In this document: piece by piece, positions 45,044 to 52,822 of the stretch
How positions within the stretch are numbered: position 1 is the stretch's first letter
Layout of the letters: each line of letters begins with the position of its first letter
Origin: CAVQBJ01 sp963724405
GTDB taxonomy: Bacteria; Actinomycetota; Thermoleophilia; Solirubrobacterales; Solirubrobacteraceae
DNA length: 64,000 nt
Assembly (NCBI GenBank): GCA_963724405.1
Contig: CAVRUQ010000011.1
Span: 620,001 to 684,000 of the forward strand
Direction: 5' to 3'
The notes under the pieces: model-generated
What the model was told of the DNA's origin: nothing
What the model saw: only the letters and a program-made list of their open reading frames with translations
Databases searched by the model: none
Made by a program: the position numbers and the translations under genes

Positions 45044-45274
45044 ATGCCTGATTCCGCCGTCTATGTCGAGGGTGTGGTGAAGCGCTCTCGGACGACCACC
45101 GCGCTCGGCGGGGTCGATCTGGAGATCGACGAGGCGACGGTCTTTGGGCTGCTCGGACCGAACGGCGCGGGGAAGACGACCCTCGTCCGTGTACTGGCCA
45201 CGCCGCTCGCTCGCGCGAGCACGGATGCGGGTTTCGCCACGGCGCGTGGCGGCTTCCCCGCTCGTCACCAATAG
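45044..45274 (+). pseudogene. ABC transporter ATPase 5' fragment
   Basis: The first 50 codons from ATG 45044 match a DrrA-type ATPase: VYVEGVVKRSRTTTALGGVD, then VFGLLGPNGAGKTTLVRVLA with the Walker A motif. After about residue 55 the similarity stops and the frame ends at 45274, with no Q loop, signature or Walker B. It lies 280 bases left of tRNA-Gly scar 3, so it was probably cut at an island edge. Confidence 0.75.
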
Positions 45275-45457
45275 CGAGGCCGCTCGCCGAACCGCCAGCG
45301 GAGCCACCGCAAACAGCCAGCCGCGTCTCGAGCCCGCCAAGGTCGGCCGCTGCTTCGACGGGGCTCCGTAGGGCGAGACGAGCCGTCGGGCCGCGCCGTC
45401 TCACGCTGCGCGCCGATAGCGCCAGCGCGCGAGCGCTGTGTTTTCTGGGTCGCGGAG

Positions 45458-45593
45458 TTGCTAGACGAACTTGCTAGACGCGACTCAAAATCCACCCGGT
45501 GGCCCGATCAAGGCGACAAAGAAGGCCCGCCTTTGCGGGCCTTCTCGGCGAAGCGGATGAAGGGACTCGAACCCTCGACCTTCTGCATGGCAA
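45458..45593 (-). repeat. tRNA-Gly(GCC) 3'-half attachment site 3 with terminator and twin repeats
   Basis: Core 45552-45593 is identical to sites 2 and 4. The terminator hairpin 45521-45544 (GAAGGCCCGC/GCGGGCCTTC) is nearly the same as at site 1. Twin repeats TTGCTAGACG are at 45458-45467 and 45471-45480. It closes the metabolic island and opens the 7-kb segment with VapBC and integrase 1. Confidence 0.85.
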
Positions 45594-45723
45594 AGAGGCG
45601 GCTCCGTGCGTCGAGCGCTGGTGAGCTCGCCCGGACGCCGGCTGAGTGGTCTCGCGCAACGTCGGCACGACCACGAGGGTGCCGTCGCCGGCGAATGGGG
45701 GTGTCGCAGTTGATCGGGGTCGT

Positions 45724-46143
45724 TCAGCGCAGTGAGCCGCGCCGGGCGAGCCAGCGGACGTCTTGGCCGGTGATGGCGGCTATCCGGTCATAGTCCTCGT
45801 CGTAGTGGAGCACCGTGACGCCCGCAGCTTCGGCGGCGGCTGCGATCAGTAGATCGGGGTGCTTCACGGCGCGGTGGTGCAGCCCGCCCCGCTCGGCGAG
45901 TTGTTCGTAGACGTCGAGGGCTCGCTGCCATTGCTCCTTCGCGATGGGGCAGTCCGGGAGCGCTTGGAGATCGCGGCGCAGGGCACCGAACTCGGTGGCG
46001 TTCTGGGCGCTGTGGAGCAACTCCAGGCGGACCATGTCGCAGGTCGCGACTTCGCCGTCGACCAGGGCCTCGTCGAAACCTCGGCGTAGCTCGCCGCCGA
46101 CGGCTCGTGTCCAGCTCCAGGCGCTGGTATCGGCGAGTTCCAC
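45724..46143 (-). CDS. vapC: VapC-like PIN-domain ribonuclease toxin
   Basis: A 139-residue PIN protein. Acidic residues are in place: MELADTSAWSWTR (Asp 5), CDMVRLELLHSA (Glu 41), KHPDLLIAAAAEAAG (Asp 97) and LHYDEDYDRIA. VapC toxins cut tRNA or rRNA. Its start abuts the VapB stop (one-base spacing), so the pair is co-transcribed. It is the first gene right of tRNA-Gly scar 3. Confidence 0.92.
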   Translation of the reverse strand: MELADTSAWSWTRAVGGELRRGFDEALVDGEVATCDMVRLELLHSAQNATEFGALRRDLQALPDCPIAKEQWQRALDVYEQLAERGGLHHRAVKHPDLLIAAAAEAAGVTVLHYDEDYDRIAAITGQDVRWLARRGSLR

Positions 46144-46365
46144 CTACGGGCGGTTTCGCGGGCGGCGCAGCTCGTCAAGCGCTGACGGCGTGAGGCCTGC
46201 GAAGTCGCGCTCGGCGAGTCGCTGGCGCGCGGCCCGCTCGACCACGTCGCGGAGGGCTGCGTGGACGGTTTCCGTCGTCTGATCTGTGCCCAGTACGATG
46301 GCCGCTTCCTCAATAAGGGCCTTGTCAAGGTTGATGTTCGTGCGCCTTGTGGGTGCTGTAGCCAT
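46144..46365 (-). CDS. vapB: VapB-like ribbon-helix-helix antitoxin
   Basis: A 73-residue protein from ATG 46365: TRRTNINLDKALIEEAAIVL is the RHH strand and first helix, TTETVHAALRDVVERAARQR the second, and the C-terminus (LTPSALDELRRPRNRP) would bind the toxin. There is no ribosome site. TATGCT lies exactly six bases before ATG, so the message is probably leaderless. It binds its own promoter in known VapBC systems. Confidence 0.9.
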   Translation of the reverse strand: MATAPTRRTNINLDKALIEEAAIVLGTDQTTETVHAALRDVVERAARQRLAERDFAGLTPSALDELRRPRNRP

Positions 46366-46555
46366 GCCCACAGCATACACCTTCGGAGCCTCAGCTCATA
46401 CACACCCATCGCGCCCGAGCCGGCAATGTCATCGCGCCGGTGCTGGCGAGAGTCCTCCGATCCGCGCGAAACAGGGCGCTGCTCACGTCGAGGCGCAGTT
46501 CCGTCGCCGAACGGAAGCAGGCGGCTCGTGCTGCGGGTCGGGCGAGCAGGGGCGC

Positions 46556-47200
46556 TCATAGGTTGGGCGAGACGGTCGGCGAGACCACCCTGGCTTTGTG
46601 ACGGCCGCAGCCGTCGGGTTCGGCACGGTCCGGCCGTGAACTCCGGATTGGTCCGTCGTGTCGGCGGCCTCGCAGGCGACCTGGAGCGTGCTGCGGCGCA
46701 GATGGACTCCCAGCTTGGCCTCGCGGTGACGCGCCGGTTCGAGCTAGCCCGCCGTCGAGTCGTGCGGTGAGCTTTTTCGGCGCGAGGATCCGGTAGCTCT
46801 CGGTCACAAGCTCACCGATCTCCTCCCAGTCGGTGTGGTCGCTGAGCAGGATCCTGACGCGGTCCTGGCCGGCTCGTGAGCGGTAGAACGGGTGGCCGAC
46901 GGACAGCAGCGCGTGGCGCTGACCTGGATCTGCGCGCAACACGAGTTGCGGGACGGGTTCGCCGTCCGCGCCCTCGAGCGCGATGAGCAGGCAGAACGAC
47001 CTCCTGCGGATGTCGAACGAGTGCGCCGTCGATCTCGCTGTCACGAGGGAGGCGTCGATCCTCACCGTCACCTCGGGCAGCGCCAGGCAGAGCGCGCTGA
47101 TCCGCTCGAAGATGTCCTTCGGGATCTCCACGGGCGCGGTCTCGCGCGAATGAGTCGTCCCGCGCGTTGCCGATGAGGCGTCCTCATACGTCTGTCGCAT
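46556..47200 (-). CDS. MmcQ/YjbR-like protein
   Basis: A 214-residue protein from ATG 47200. The core, IPKDIFERISALCLALPEVT and VLRADPGQRHALLSVGHPFY, then VRILLSDHTDWEEIGELVTE and SYRILAPKKLTARL, is an MmcQ/YjbR double-wing fold (usual length about 120). The last 75 residues are Arg/Pro/Gly-rich and look read through, so the true stop may have been lost by a shift near 46770. Function of the family is unclear; DNA binding has been suggested. It is next to the split phosphotransferase. Confidence 0.7.
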   Translation of the reverse strand: MRQTYEDASSATRGTTHSRETAPVEIPKDIFERISALCLALPEVTVRIDASLVTARSTAHSFDIRRRSFCLLIALEGADGEPVPQLVLRADPGQRHALLSVGHPFYRSRAGQDRVRILLSDHTDWEEIGELVTESYRILAPKKLTARLDGGLARTGASPRGQAGSPSAPQHAPGRLRGRRHDGPIRSSRPDRAEPDGCGRHKARVVSPTVSPNL

Positions 47201-47207
47201 CGATGAC

Positions 47208-47837
47208 CTACCGTCGGAACGCGGCTCGGGTTGCGGCCGCGGTTTCGCTGAAGTACTCGGGTGGGCGGATGAAGCCCCACTCGTGGAACCTCTCGTCCTT
47301 GGTGACGGCACGTCGGTAGCCGAAGCAGACGAGGTAGAGCGTCCGGATGTACATGACTGCCTCCAGCCGTTCGAGTTCGTCGTCGGTCGGCTGTATGTGT
47401 CGGCGGTAGGCGTTGACGGCAGCGTCGATCCGCTCCTGGTCCGGGCGACGTGGGTTCCACAAGCCTGTGCCCCAGACCAGGTGGGCGAAGTCGGCGAGGC
47501 GCGGTCCGCGCCCCGACGCCTTCCAGTTGATCGCGAACGGCCCTCGCTCGGTCAGGATGGCGTGATCGGGGGCGTGAAGGAGATTTCCGTGCAGCAGGCC
47601 TTCCGGAAGGCCGGCACCGTCGTCGGCCGAGCGCACCTTGTTCCTGAGCCGCTCAAAGCGCTCGCGCTCGGCGGTCGCGACCTTCATATCCACGGCGTCG
47701 AGGAAAGCGAGGGCGGCGAGCAGGTCCTGACGCGGCGTGCCCTCGCGGCTCGGGTCCTCGCCACTTGCTCCACCCGGGCGGCGGGCGGAATCGTCGTATG
47801 GCAGCGCATGCAGTCGTCCCAGCAGCTCACCCATCAT
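47208..47837 (-). CDS. aminoglycoside-phosphotransferase-like protein, C-lobe half
   Basis: A 209-residue frame holding the C-lobe of an APH/choline-kinase-like fold: GELLGRLHALPYDDSAR, then GLLHGNLLHAPDHAI and PFAINWKASGRGPRLADFAH. The catalytic HGD is HGN and the metal IDW is INW, so both key Asp residues are Asn, as in a pseudokinase. Its start overlaps the previous frame's stop (ATGA). Either the two are one gene with a missing base near 47845, or two coupled halves. Confidence 0.7.
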   Translation of the reverse strand: MMGELLGRLHALPYDDSARRPGGASGEDPSREGTPRQDLLAALAFLDAVDMKVATAERERFERLRNKVRSADDGAGLPEGLLHGNLLHAPDHAILTERGPFAINWKASGRGPRLADFAHLVWGTGLWNPRRPDQERIDAAVNAYRRHIQPTDDELERLEAVMYIRTLYLVCFGYRRAVTKDERFHEWGFIRPPEYFSETAAATRAAFRR

Positions 47838-48280
47838 GGCGAACTTCTCCCGCGGTCGGGGAGCCCCCGGCCCTCGACGAGCCGTGTCACCAGGACCGCG
47901 CTGCCATCGAAGTCAGAGACCGGATCATCGACTGCCAGGCGCTCCGCGGGATAGTCCTGGTGCTCCAGGAACCGCAGGATCGCGGCGTCGCCCTCAACAC
48001 CGGCTCGCGGCCGAGCGGGCGGAAAGGCTCGGGCGACCCATGGCTCGCGGTCCTTGCGGTCGATGCGGAAGACGTAGGTCTTGTGCACACTCAGCCTCGT
48101 CGCCGCGACAGCATCGATGCCGTAGCGATCGCGGAGATGAGTGAGAAGCCGCCCGGCAACGGGCTCGTGGTTCATTCGCGCACCGAGGCCCTCGAGATCT
48201 GTCAGCGCTTCGGTGTAGCGCTGCCCGGTCTCCTCGGCGTGGCGCCGGACAACCTTCTTGAAGCTGGCGTCCTTGGTCAT
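47834..48280 (-). CDS. aminoglycoside-phosphotransferase-like protein, N-lobe half
   Basis: From ATG 48280, six or so bases after GAGGAGG. It opens with a helical domain, MTKDASFKKVVRRHAEETGQ then RYTEALTDLEG, found ahead of several actinobacterial phosphotransferases. The kinase N-lobe follows: LSVHKTYVFRIDRKDREPWV, ILRFLEHQDYPAERLA and VLVTRLVEGRGLPD. It stops just where the C-lobe continues in the next frame (expected GREKFAMMGELLG). A one-base loss in a G run is the simplest reading. Confidence 0.7.
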   Translation of the reverse strand: MTKDASFKKVVRRHAEETGQRYTEALTDLEGLGARMNHEPVAGRLLTHLRDRYGIDAVAATRLSVHKTYVFRIDRKDREPWVARAFPPARPRAGVEGDAAILRFLEHQDYPAERLAVDDPVSDFDGSAVLVTRLVEGRGLPDRGRSSP

Positions 48281-48824
48281 CGACAAGCCTCCTCTTGACA
48301 CCCTCGTCCCCCAGTGACGCGGCGCCGGAAGGTGGCCTGTGACAGCGACGACCGAGAGGGCGAATCCCCTTCGCCGATGGAACCCCGACTGGGGCGGGTG
48401 TTCCACAGCTCGGCGACCGGTCGCCGCCGTGAACACACTATTCCCGAGGCGCTCGGACTTTGTCAAGCCGCTTCAGCTGCAGACGACACCGCTGAAGATT
48501 CGCGTGCGCCTGGGCGAACAGCACGTCCGAGTCCTTCACTGGGCCGGGCGCCCTTGCGGCGATCCGAGCCGCCGTGCTCAGGCCCGCGCCGATCGCCAAG
48601 CAGGAGCTTCGTGACACAGATAGCCGCTCGCGCTCCTCGCCACGAGGGCGACCGGCTATCCCACCGCGCGGGTCGCCGCCCAGACGGTTGTGCTTGATTG
48701 CGGAGCAGGACTTGCGGCGAGAAGGCGGTTGAGTGGTGGCCTGAGGAATGCAGGCGTCGAGATCCGCCGGGAGGTCGCTCTGCGCACGCGCGGTGCGGGC
48801 GGCTCCTCGGGCCAAGGATTCAGG
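48281..48824. other. 544 bases with no supported gene
   Basis: Frames here are short or shadow-like. No terminator or repeat stands out apart from C/G-rich hairpins. It separates the phosphotransferase promoter from the truncated AraC-like gene. Confidence 0.4.
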
Positions 48825-49211
48825 TCACGGATCCGAGATCAGCAGCTTTCGGAGGGCGGTTGGCGTGTCGAGTCGCGGTGGGACCGGCAGCGGGTCGGCG
48901 GGTAGTCCTGGCTCGCCGCCCCATAGGGTGGCAACGGTAGGGACGTCCAGTGCGATCGTCGTGCAGTCATCGCCGCCGTCGCCGGGGTGGTCGTAGCGCT
49001 GTTCGTGGCCCGGGGTCATGCAGTACGCCACGGTCGGGTCAAGCAGCTCCGTGGAGCCGTCAGCGCGGCGCACGAAGCAGCCGCGGCGGACGAACACGAG
49101 CGCGTAGCCGCGGGTGGGCTCGCTCTCGCGCGCCCGCCCGGCCCGGTGGCGGCAGGCGACGTCGTCGATCGTGAGGCCGTCGCGGTCCAGCAGCGTGCGC
49201 CTCGCCAGCAT
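48825..49211 (-). pseudogene. AraC-family regulator, N-terminal sensor only
   Basis: From ATG 49211: MLARRTLLDRDGLTIDDVAC, then RGYALVFVRRGCFVRRADGS and AYCMTPGHEQRYDHPGDGGD form a cupin-like AraC sensor domain. It ends with LRKLLISDP at 48825; the two helix-turn-helix motifs expected at about residues 170-270 are missing in all frames. It is therefore a truncated regulator that cannot bind DNA alone. It is divergent from the MFS fragment, which was perhaps its target. Confidence 0.65.
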
Positions 49212-49352
49212 TCCGTGATTCTCGCAGGCCCGGCCCGCTGCGGCCGCGCTGGTTGCGTGGCCGAAGCGGCGCACCCGCGCCCGGCCGCGCGACCGCCGCG
49301 ATCGCGCACAGATCTTCAAGACTCACGGTGTGCCGGCCGGGACGATGCCGGC

Positions 49353-49845
49353 ATGGTCGCGCTGGTGATCCTTCTGGTCGGGCAGGCAATGGCAGTAATG
49401 GACGGGTCGATCTTGGTAGTGGCCGCGCCGTCGCTGCGTGCGGATTTGCACGCCTCTGGGGCCGAGCTTCAGCTGGTTGTCGCGATGTACACGATGGCGT
49501 TCGCCGCGCTGGTGGTGACCGGGGCGCGGCTGGGGGACATCCTCGGACGGAGCCGAGCATTTGGGCTGGGACTGGCGACGTTCACGGCGGCGTCGCTGAT
49601 CGGTGGCCTGGCGCCGACATCGTCGGTGCTGATCGGAGCGCGCGCGCTGCAAGGGGCGGCGGCCGCGCTGATGACCCCACAGGTCTTGTCGATCATCCAG
49701 ACGACCTTCGCCGGCGAACGGCGCGCCCGTGCGATCGGCGCCTACTCGATGATCCTCGCTGTGGGCGTCGCCGTCGGACAGATCGTCGGGGGCCTGTTGG
49801 TCACCGCCCATCTGCTGTCGGACGCGTGGCGACCGGCGCTGCTTC
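49353..49845 (+). pseudogene. MFS (DHA2) transporter 5' fragment
   Basis: From ATG 49353 about 160 residues of an MFS protein remain: QAMAVMDGSILVVAAPSLRA, motif A GARLGDILGRSRAF and helices up to QIVGGLLVTAHLLSDAWRP. Family members continue with eight or more helices; here the sequence turns into unrelated DNA at about 49845. The frame then runs on without hydrophobic helices. It is a clear gene truncation by recombination. Confidence 0.75.
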
Positions 49846-50014
49846 TCAAGGCGCCTTCTGGATCTCGCCGCTCCCGCGAACGGACGGCCAATTCGCGGTC
49901 GTATGCGAATGGCCGCACTACGACGTTCCTGAATCGCGCGTCGAGCTGGACGCCGCGAGCATCAGGGCGGCCGCCAGTCGTGCTCGCATGCTGTGGTCGC
50001 CGGACGTCGGTTAG
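49846..50014 (+). pseudogene. 3' tail of an unrelated protein at the junction
   Basis: Directly after the MFS break, in another frame, 50 codons read as protein: WISPLPRTDGQFAVVCEWPH, YDVPESRVELDAASIRAAAS, then RARMLWSPDVG and a stop at 50014. This looks like the end of a different, unidentified gene. Beyond it, GTCAAGCTCG (about 50046) and CGAGCTTGAC (about 50093) form a 10-base inverted repeat around a GC-rich stretch, a possible terminator. Confidence 0.45.
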
Positions 50015-50220
50015 CGACAGCGAAGTAGCGCCGTCCCCGGCCCGCGTCAAGCTCGCCCCTTCGGGGCGGCCTGTGGCCGGGCCTGTCGGCCCGAGCTTGA
50101 CCCGTTCCGGTCCCGGAGCTTTGTTGCCCTCAGGTCGGCTGGGGCCGACCTTGCCAGACAAGCTGGCCGTCGGGGCAGCCTGGACAGACGTCAACGGGCG
50201 CGTGCGCCGAGCCGCTGGGC

Positions 50221-50913
50221 TCAGCGCGGCGGAATCAGGCGGAGCGCGGCGTAGAGCAGGTGCGGCTCGACGTCGTCGAGATCGACGTCGGTCAGATGCT
50301 CCAGGAAGTGGCTGAACGTGAGCGCCGAGACCGTTCGCTCCGAATCCGGCTGTCTGTACTCGGTTACGCCGTCACGATCGGGGGCGATGTGGCGATCGTC
50401 CGCGATGAGCCACGTGGCGTCGGCGAGGAGTGCGGTGTGGACGAACGCATCGTCGCTGCGGTCGGTGGTGTAGCCAGGGATCTGGTCGGGATCGAAGTCC
50501 TCGGTCATATCGGTGCAGAGGCTCGTGATGACACGGCGAGCGGTCTCGATCTCGGCGTCGGTGAGGTCGGGGTCGAACCTGCGTCCGACTTGCCGGAGCT
50601 TTCGCTCGTACTCGTCGAGCACCGGGCGGGATGCGACGAGGCGCCAATCATCCGGGCAACGGTAGGGCAGGCGCTCGCGGAGGTTGGCGTGGTCGGCCTC
50701 GGCGCGTTCAACGAGCGTCTGCAGCGGTAGGCCGCCGAGTGCCCCGCCGCTCGCAAGTGCCTCGGCCTGCAGGGCGTCGGCCTCGAGGCGAACGAGGTCT
50801 CGTCGCGCCGCGAGCGCCCCGACCGCGAGCACGACCAGGAACCGCCTTCGGTAGCCCTTGGGGGAGAGCAGCGCCGGCAGCACGACGCTCGTGTCGATGA
50901 CGACGGGGCGCAC
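50221..50913 (-). CDS. large PIN-domain protein (putative toxin)
   Basis: A 230-residue protein, longer than VapC (about 130). It starts MRPVVIDTSVVLPALLSPKG (PIN Asp 7) and contains ASRPVLDEYERKL (Glu), then TTDRSDDAFVHTALLADATW with the Asp pair and LIADDRHI. About 60 extra residues between the first motifs form a helical insert. It lies 29 bases after the HTH gene on the same strand, so they make a toxin-antitoxin-like pair of the HTH/PIN type. It lies beside integrase 1. Confidence 0.82.
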   Translation of the reverse strand: MRPVVIDTSVVLPALLSPKGYRRRFLVVLAVGALAARRDLVRLEADALQAEALASGGALGGLPLQTLVERAEADHANLRERLPYRCPDDWRLVASRPVLDEYERKLRQVGRRFDPDLTDAEIETARRVITSLCTDMTEDFDPDQIPGYTTDRSDDAFVHTALLADATWLIADDRHIAPDRDGVTEYRQPDSERTVSALTFSHFLEHLTDVDLDDVEPHLLYAALRLIPPR

Positions 50914-50942
50914 GTACCGCCCCTACGGTCGCCGGTCCGGTG

Positions 50943-51209
50943 CTACTCGTCGAGCGCGGCTTGGACGTCCTCGTCGCTCAGCTCGGAGTGGCGCGCGTCC
51001 AGGGCGCGCAGCTCCTCGTCGAGCTGGTAGGTGCCCGAAAGCGATGCGAGCAGCCCGGAGAGGGGGATGCGGTAGTCGCCGCCGGGCAGGCGCAGGTAGG
51101 GCACCTTGTCGGTGTCGATCCAGTTGAGCACGGTGCGCGTGCTGACGTTGAGCAGTTCGGCGGCCTGCTTGGTGGTCAGCAGCTTTGGTTGTGCGCCTAC
51201 GGCGGGCAT
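50943..51209 (-). CDS. excisionase-like HTH protein, putative antitoxin
   Basis: An 88-residue protein from ATG 51209 with AAGGA seven bases upstream. The MerR/excisionase-type helix-turn-helix is LTTKQAAELLNVSTRTVLNW, followed by VPYLRLPGGDYRIPLSGLLA. The acidic C-terminus (ARHSELSDEDVQAALDE) suits toxin binding. It could instead be the excisionase of the neighbouring integrase, but the tight link to the PIN gene favours an antitoxin role; both are possible. Confidence 0.82.
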   Translation of the reverse strand: MPAVGAQPKLLTTKQAAELLNVSTRTVLNWIDTDKVPYLRLPGGDYRIPLSGLLASLSGTYQLDEELRALDARHSELSDEDVQAALDE

Positions 51210-51250
51210 CGGGCGTCCTTCTGATCGCTGAAAGGAGCGTAACACGAGAC

Positions 51251-51275
51251 TGCCGGTATTGCCTAAATATCGGCA
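51251..51275. promoter_or_regulatory. inverted repeat between integrase stop and HTH/PIN promoter
   Basis: TGCCGGTAT (51251-51259) and ATATCGGCA (51267-51275) pair at 8 of 9 positions around seven bases. It covers the integrase stop and lies 42 bases upstream of the HTH start. It is a likely operator for the HTH protein or a terminator. Confidence 0.45.
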
Positions 51276-52492
51276 TCTGCGTGATTTTCTTGATCGGCTG
51301 ACTCCGGCATAGCACCGCTCGTGGCCGGGGACGCCTGGTTGTCCGTGCCGAACGCGCGCTCCAGTCGCCGCGCGGCACCGGCTTGCTCGCGGTAGTGCGT
51401 GTACCGCTGCGTCGTCCGTATCTCCGCGTGACCCATCCACGCCTGCAGCTCCACGAGCGATTCCGCGCCGCGGGCGGCCAGCGTGCCGAACGTGTGACGC
51501 AGGTCGTGGAAGCGGATGGGTCGCAGCCCGGCTGACTGCTGAGCCGCGAGGTAGCGCCGGCGAAGCGCGCTGCCGTCGAGGTAGGCGCCGTGCTCGCCCG
51601 GGAAGACGAGGTCGTCCTCACCGGTGTCGTGGTCGCGCTGGCCCAGGCGGGCCAGGACCGTGGCCACCGCGGCGACCATCGGCACGGCGCGGCCCTTGCC
51701 GGACTTCGGCAGGGTGAGCTGCCCGTTGGCGTAGCTGCCACGGACGCGGATGGCGTCGCGGGAGAAGTCCACGTCGCGCCAGCGCAGCGCGACGAGCTCG
51801 CCGCGACGCAGACCGGTGTAGGCAGCGGTGAGGAAGATCGCCGCGTCCTGCTCGCTCGCCGCGGCGCGGGCGAGCGCCAAGACCTCCTCCGGTGAATAGA
51901 AGGCGAAGCGCGTCGCGTCATAGCGCTCGCGCAGCGGCTCGATGTCCGCCGCCGGGTTGTGGGGGAGACCGAACACCTTGCGCGCGCGCTCGAGGACACC
52001 GTGCAGAACCCCGACCGCGTTGTTGCGCGTACGGTTGCTGACCGGCTTCGTCCGCTCGCGCCCCAACGTCGAGCGCCAGGCCTCGATCTGGCGCGTCGTG
52101 ATGTCCTCGATGCGCATGCCTGAGAACGCTGGACGCAGGTGTGCGTTGACGGTGGAGCGGTAGTGCGACAGCGTCGAGGGCTTGCAGTCGCGATCGTGCT
52201 CGACGTACCGCAGCCACTCCGCAACGGCGTCGTCAAAGGTCGCCCCTGTGCGCACGGCTCCGGGGAGCGTCCCGCGCCTGGCTGCGGCGAGAGTCTCGTA
52301 CAGCCAGTCCTCGGCGAGCCGCTTGGTCAGATAGCCGGCGGCCGGGCGGCCGCGCCCGGTCCAGGCCTGCCCGAGCTTGCGCTGCACCTGGCGTCCATCG
52401 GCAAGCCGGTACTTCGCGTACCAGACCGGTCCGCGCTTGCGCTCGACGCGGAAGACGTGGCCGCTGGGGCCGCCGCCAACGGGCTCGACCAT
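51263..52492 (-). CDS. int: tyrosine recombinase / phage-type integrase 1
   Basis: A 409-residue integrase from ATG... GTG-type start at 52492. It has an N-terminal arm-binding domain (VWYAKYRLADGRQVQRKLGQ), a SAM-like core-binding domain (TLSHYRSTVNAHLRPAFSGM, about 105-185), and the catalytic domain: TGLRRGELVALRW (Arg about 229), FHDLRHTFGTLAARG (His-x-x-Arg about 329-332), WMGHAEIRTTQRYTHY (His 355, Tyr 364). Its start is 100 bases from tRNA-Gly scar 4, the normal place for a tRNA-targeting integrase. It probably made the scars, acting on the tRNA-Gly gene. Confidence 0.93.
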   Translation of the reverse strand: MVEPVGGGPSGHVFRVERKRGPVWYAKYRLADGRQVQRKLGQAWTGRGRPAAGYLTKRLAEDWLYETLAAARRGTLPGAVRTGATFDDAVAEWLRYVEHDRDCKPSTLSHYRSTVNAHLRPAFSGMRIEDITTRQIEAWRSTLGRERTKPVSNRTRNNAVGVLHGVLERARKVFGLPHNPAADIEPLRERYDATRFAFYSPEEVLALARAAASEQDAAIFLTAAYTGLRRGELVALRWRDVDFSRDAIRVRGSYANGQLTLPKSGKGRAVPMVAAVATVLARLGQRDHDTGEDDLVFPGEHGAYLDGSALRRRYLAAQQSAGLRPIRFHDLRHTFGTLAARGAESLVELQAWMGHAEIRTTQRYTHYREQAGAARRLERAFGTDNQASPATSGAMPESADQENHADADI

Positions 52493-52514
52493 CCCGTCAA
52501 CGTACGCCTCGCTT

Positions 52515-52742
52515 GGGACAGATTCGGGACACGCTTACCAGCTCCCGCCGTCCCAAGAACAAGAAAGGCCCTGCTGTGCAGGGCCTTTCTTGAAGCGGAT
52601 GAAGGGACTCGAACCCTCGACCTTCTGCATGGCAATTGCTCAAAGGGTCCTGCGCGGAGCTGAGATCGGCTTTCCAGAGCCGTTCTCACGCGCCTCAACT
52701 GCGCTCAGATCACCCCAGGTTGTGACCAAGTTCGTGACCAAG
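52515..52742 (-). repeat. tRNA-Gly(GCC) 3'-half attachment site 4 with terminator and repeats on both sides
   Basis: Core 52594-52635 is identical to sites 2 and 3. The terminator is a perfect 14-base hairpin, 52561-52574 with 52578-52591. Twin GGGACA repeats lie at 52515 and 52526 on the integrase-1 side. Twin GTGACCAAG repeats lie at 52722 and 52734 on the integrase-2 side. So one tRNA core is flanked by different arm-like repeats and two integrases facing away, the expected joint of two elements inserted in tandem. Confidence 0.85.
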
Positions 52743-52822
52743 AACCGAACCCTCTGCATGAAAAGCAGAAGCTGAGGGGTCGCAACCGTCCCGTTGAGAT
52801 GCAGAAGGTCGGAGAGGACGAC

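Noticed and set aside
50046..50102. The 10-base inverted repeat as an att or recombination site
   Set aside because: It is as easily a terminator between convergent units; no integrase core or tRNA sequence is present.
25413..52635. The four tRNA-Gly-like cores as functional tRNA genes
   Set aside because: Each has only the anticodon loop, T arm and 3' acceptor strand; no 5' acceptor or D arm lies next to any of them.
25413..52635. The repeated 42-base cores as a CRISPR array
   Set aside because: Copies are 1.4 to 18.8 kb apart and match a tRNA 3' half; there are no regular spacers and no cas genes.
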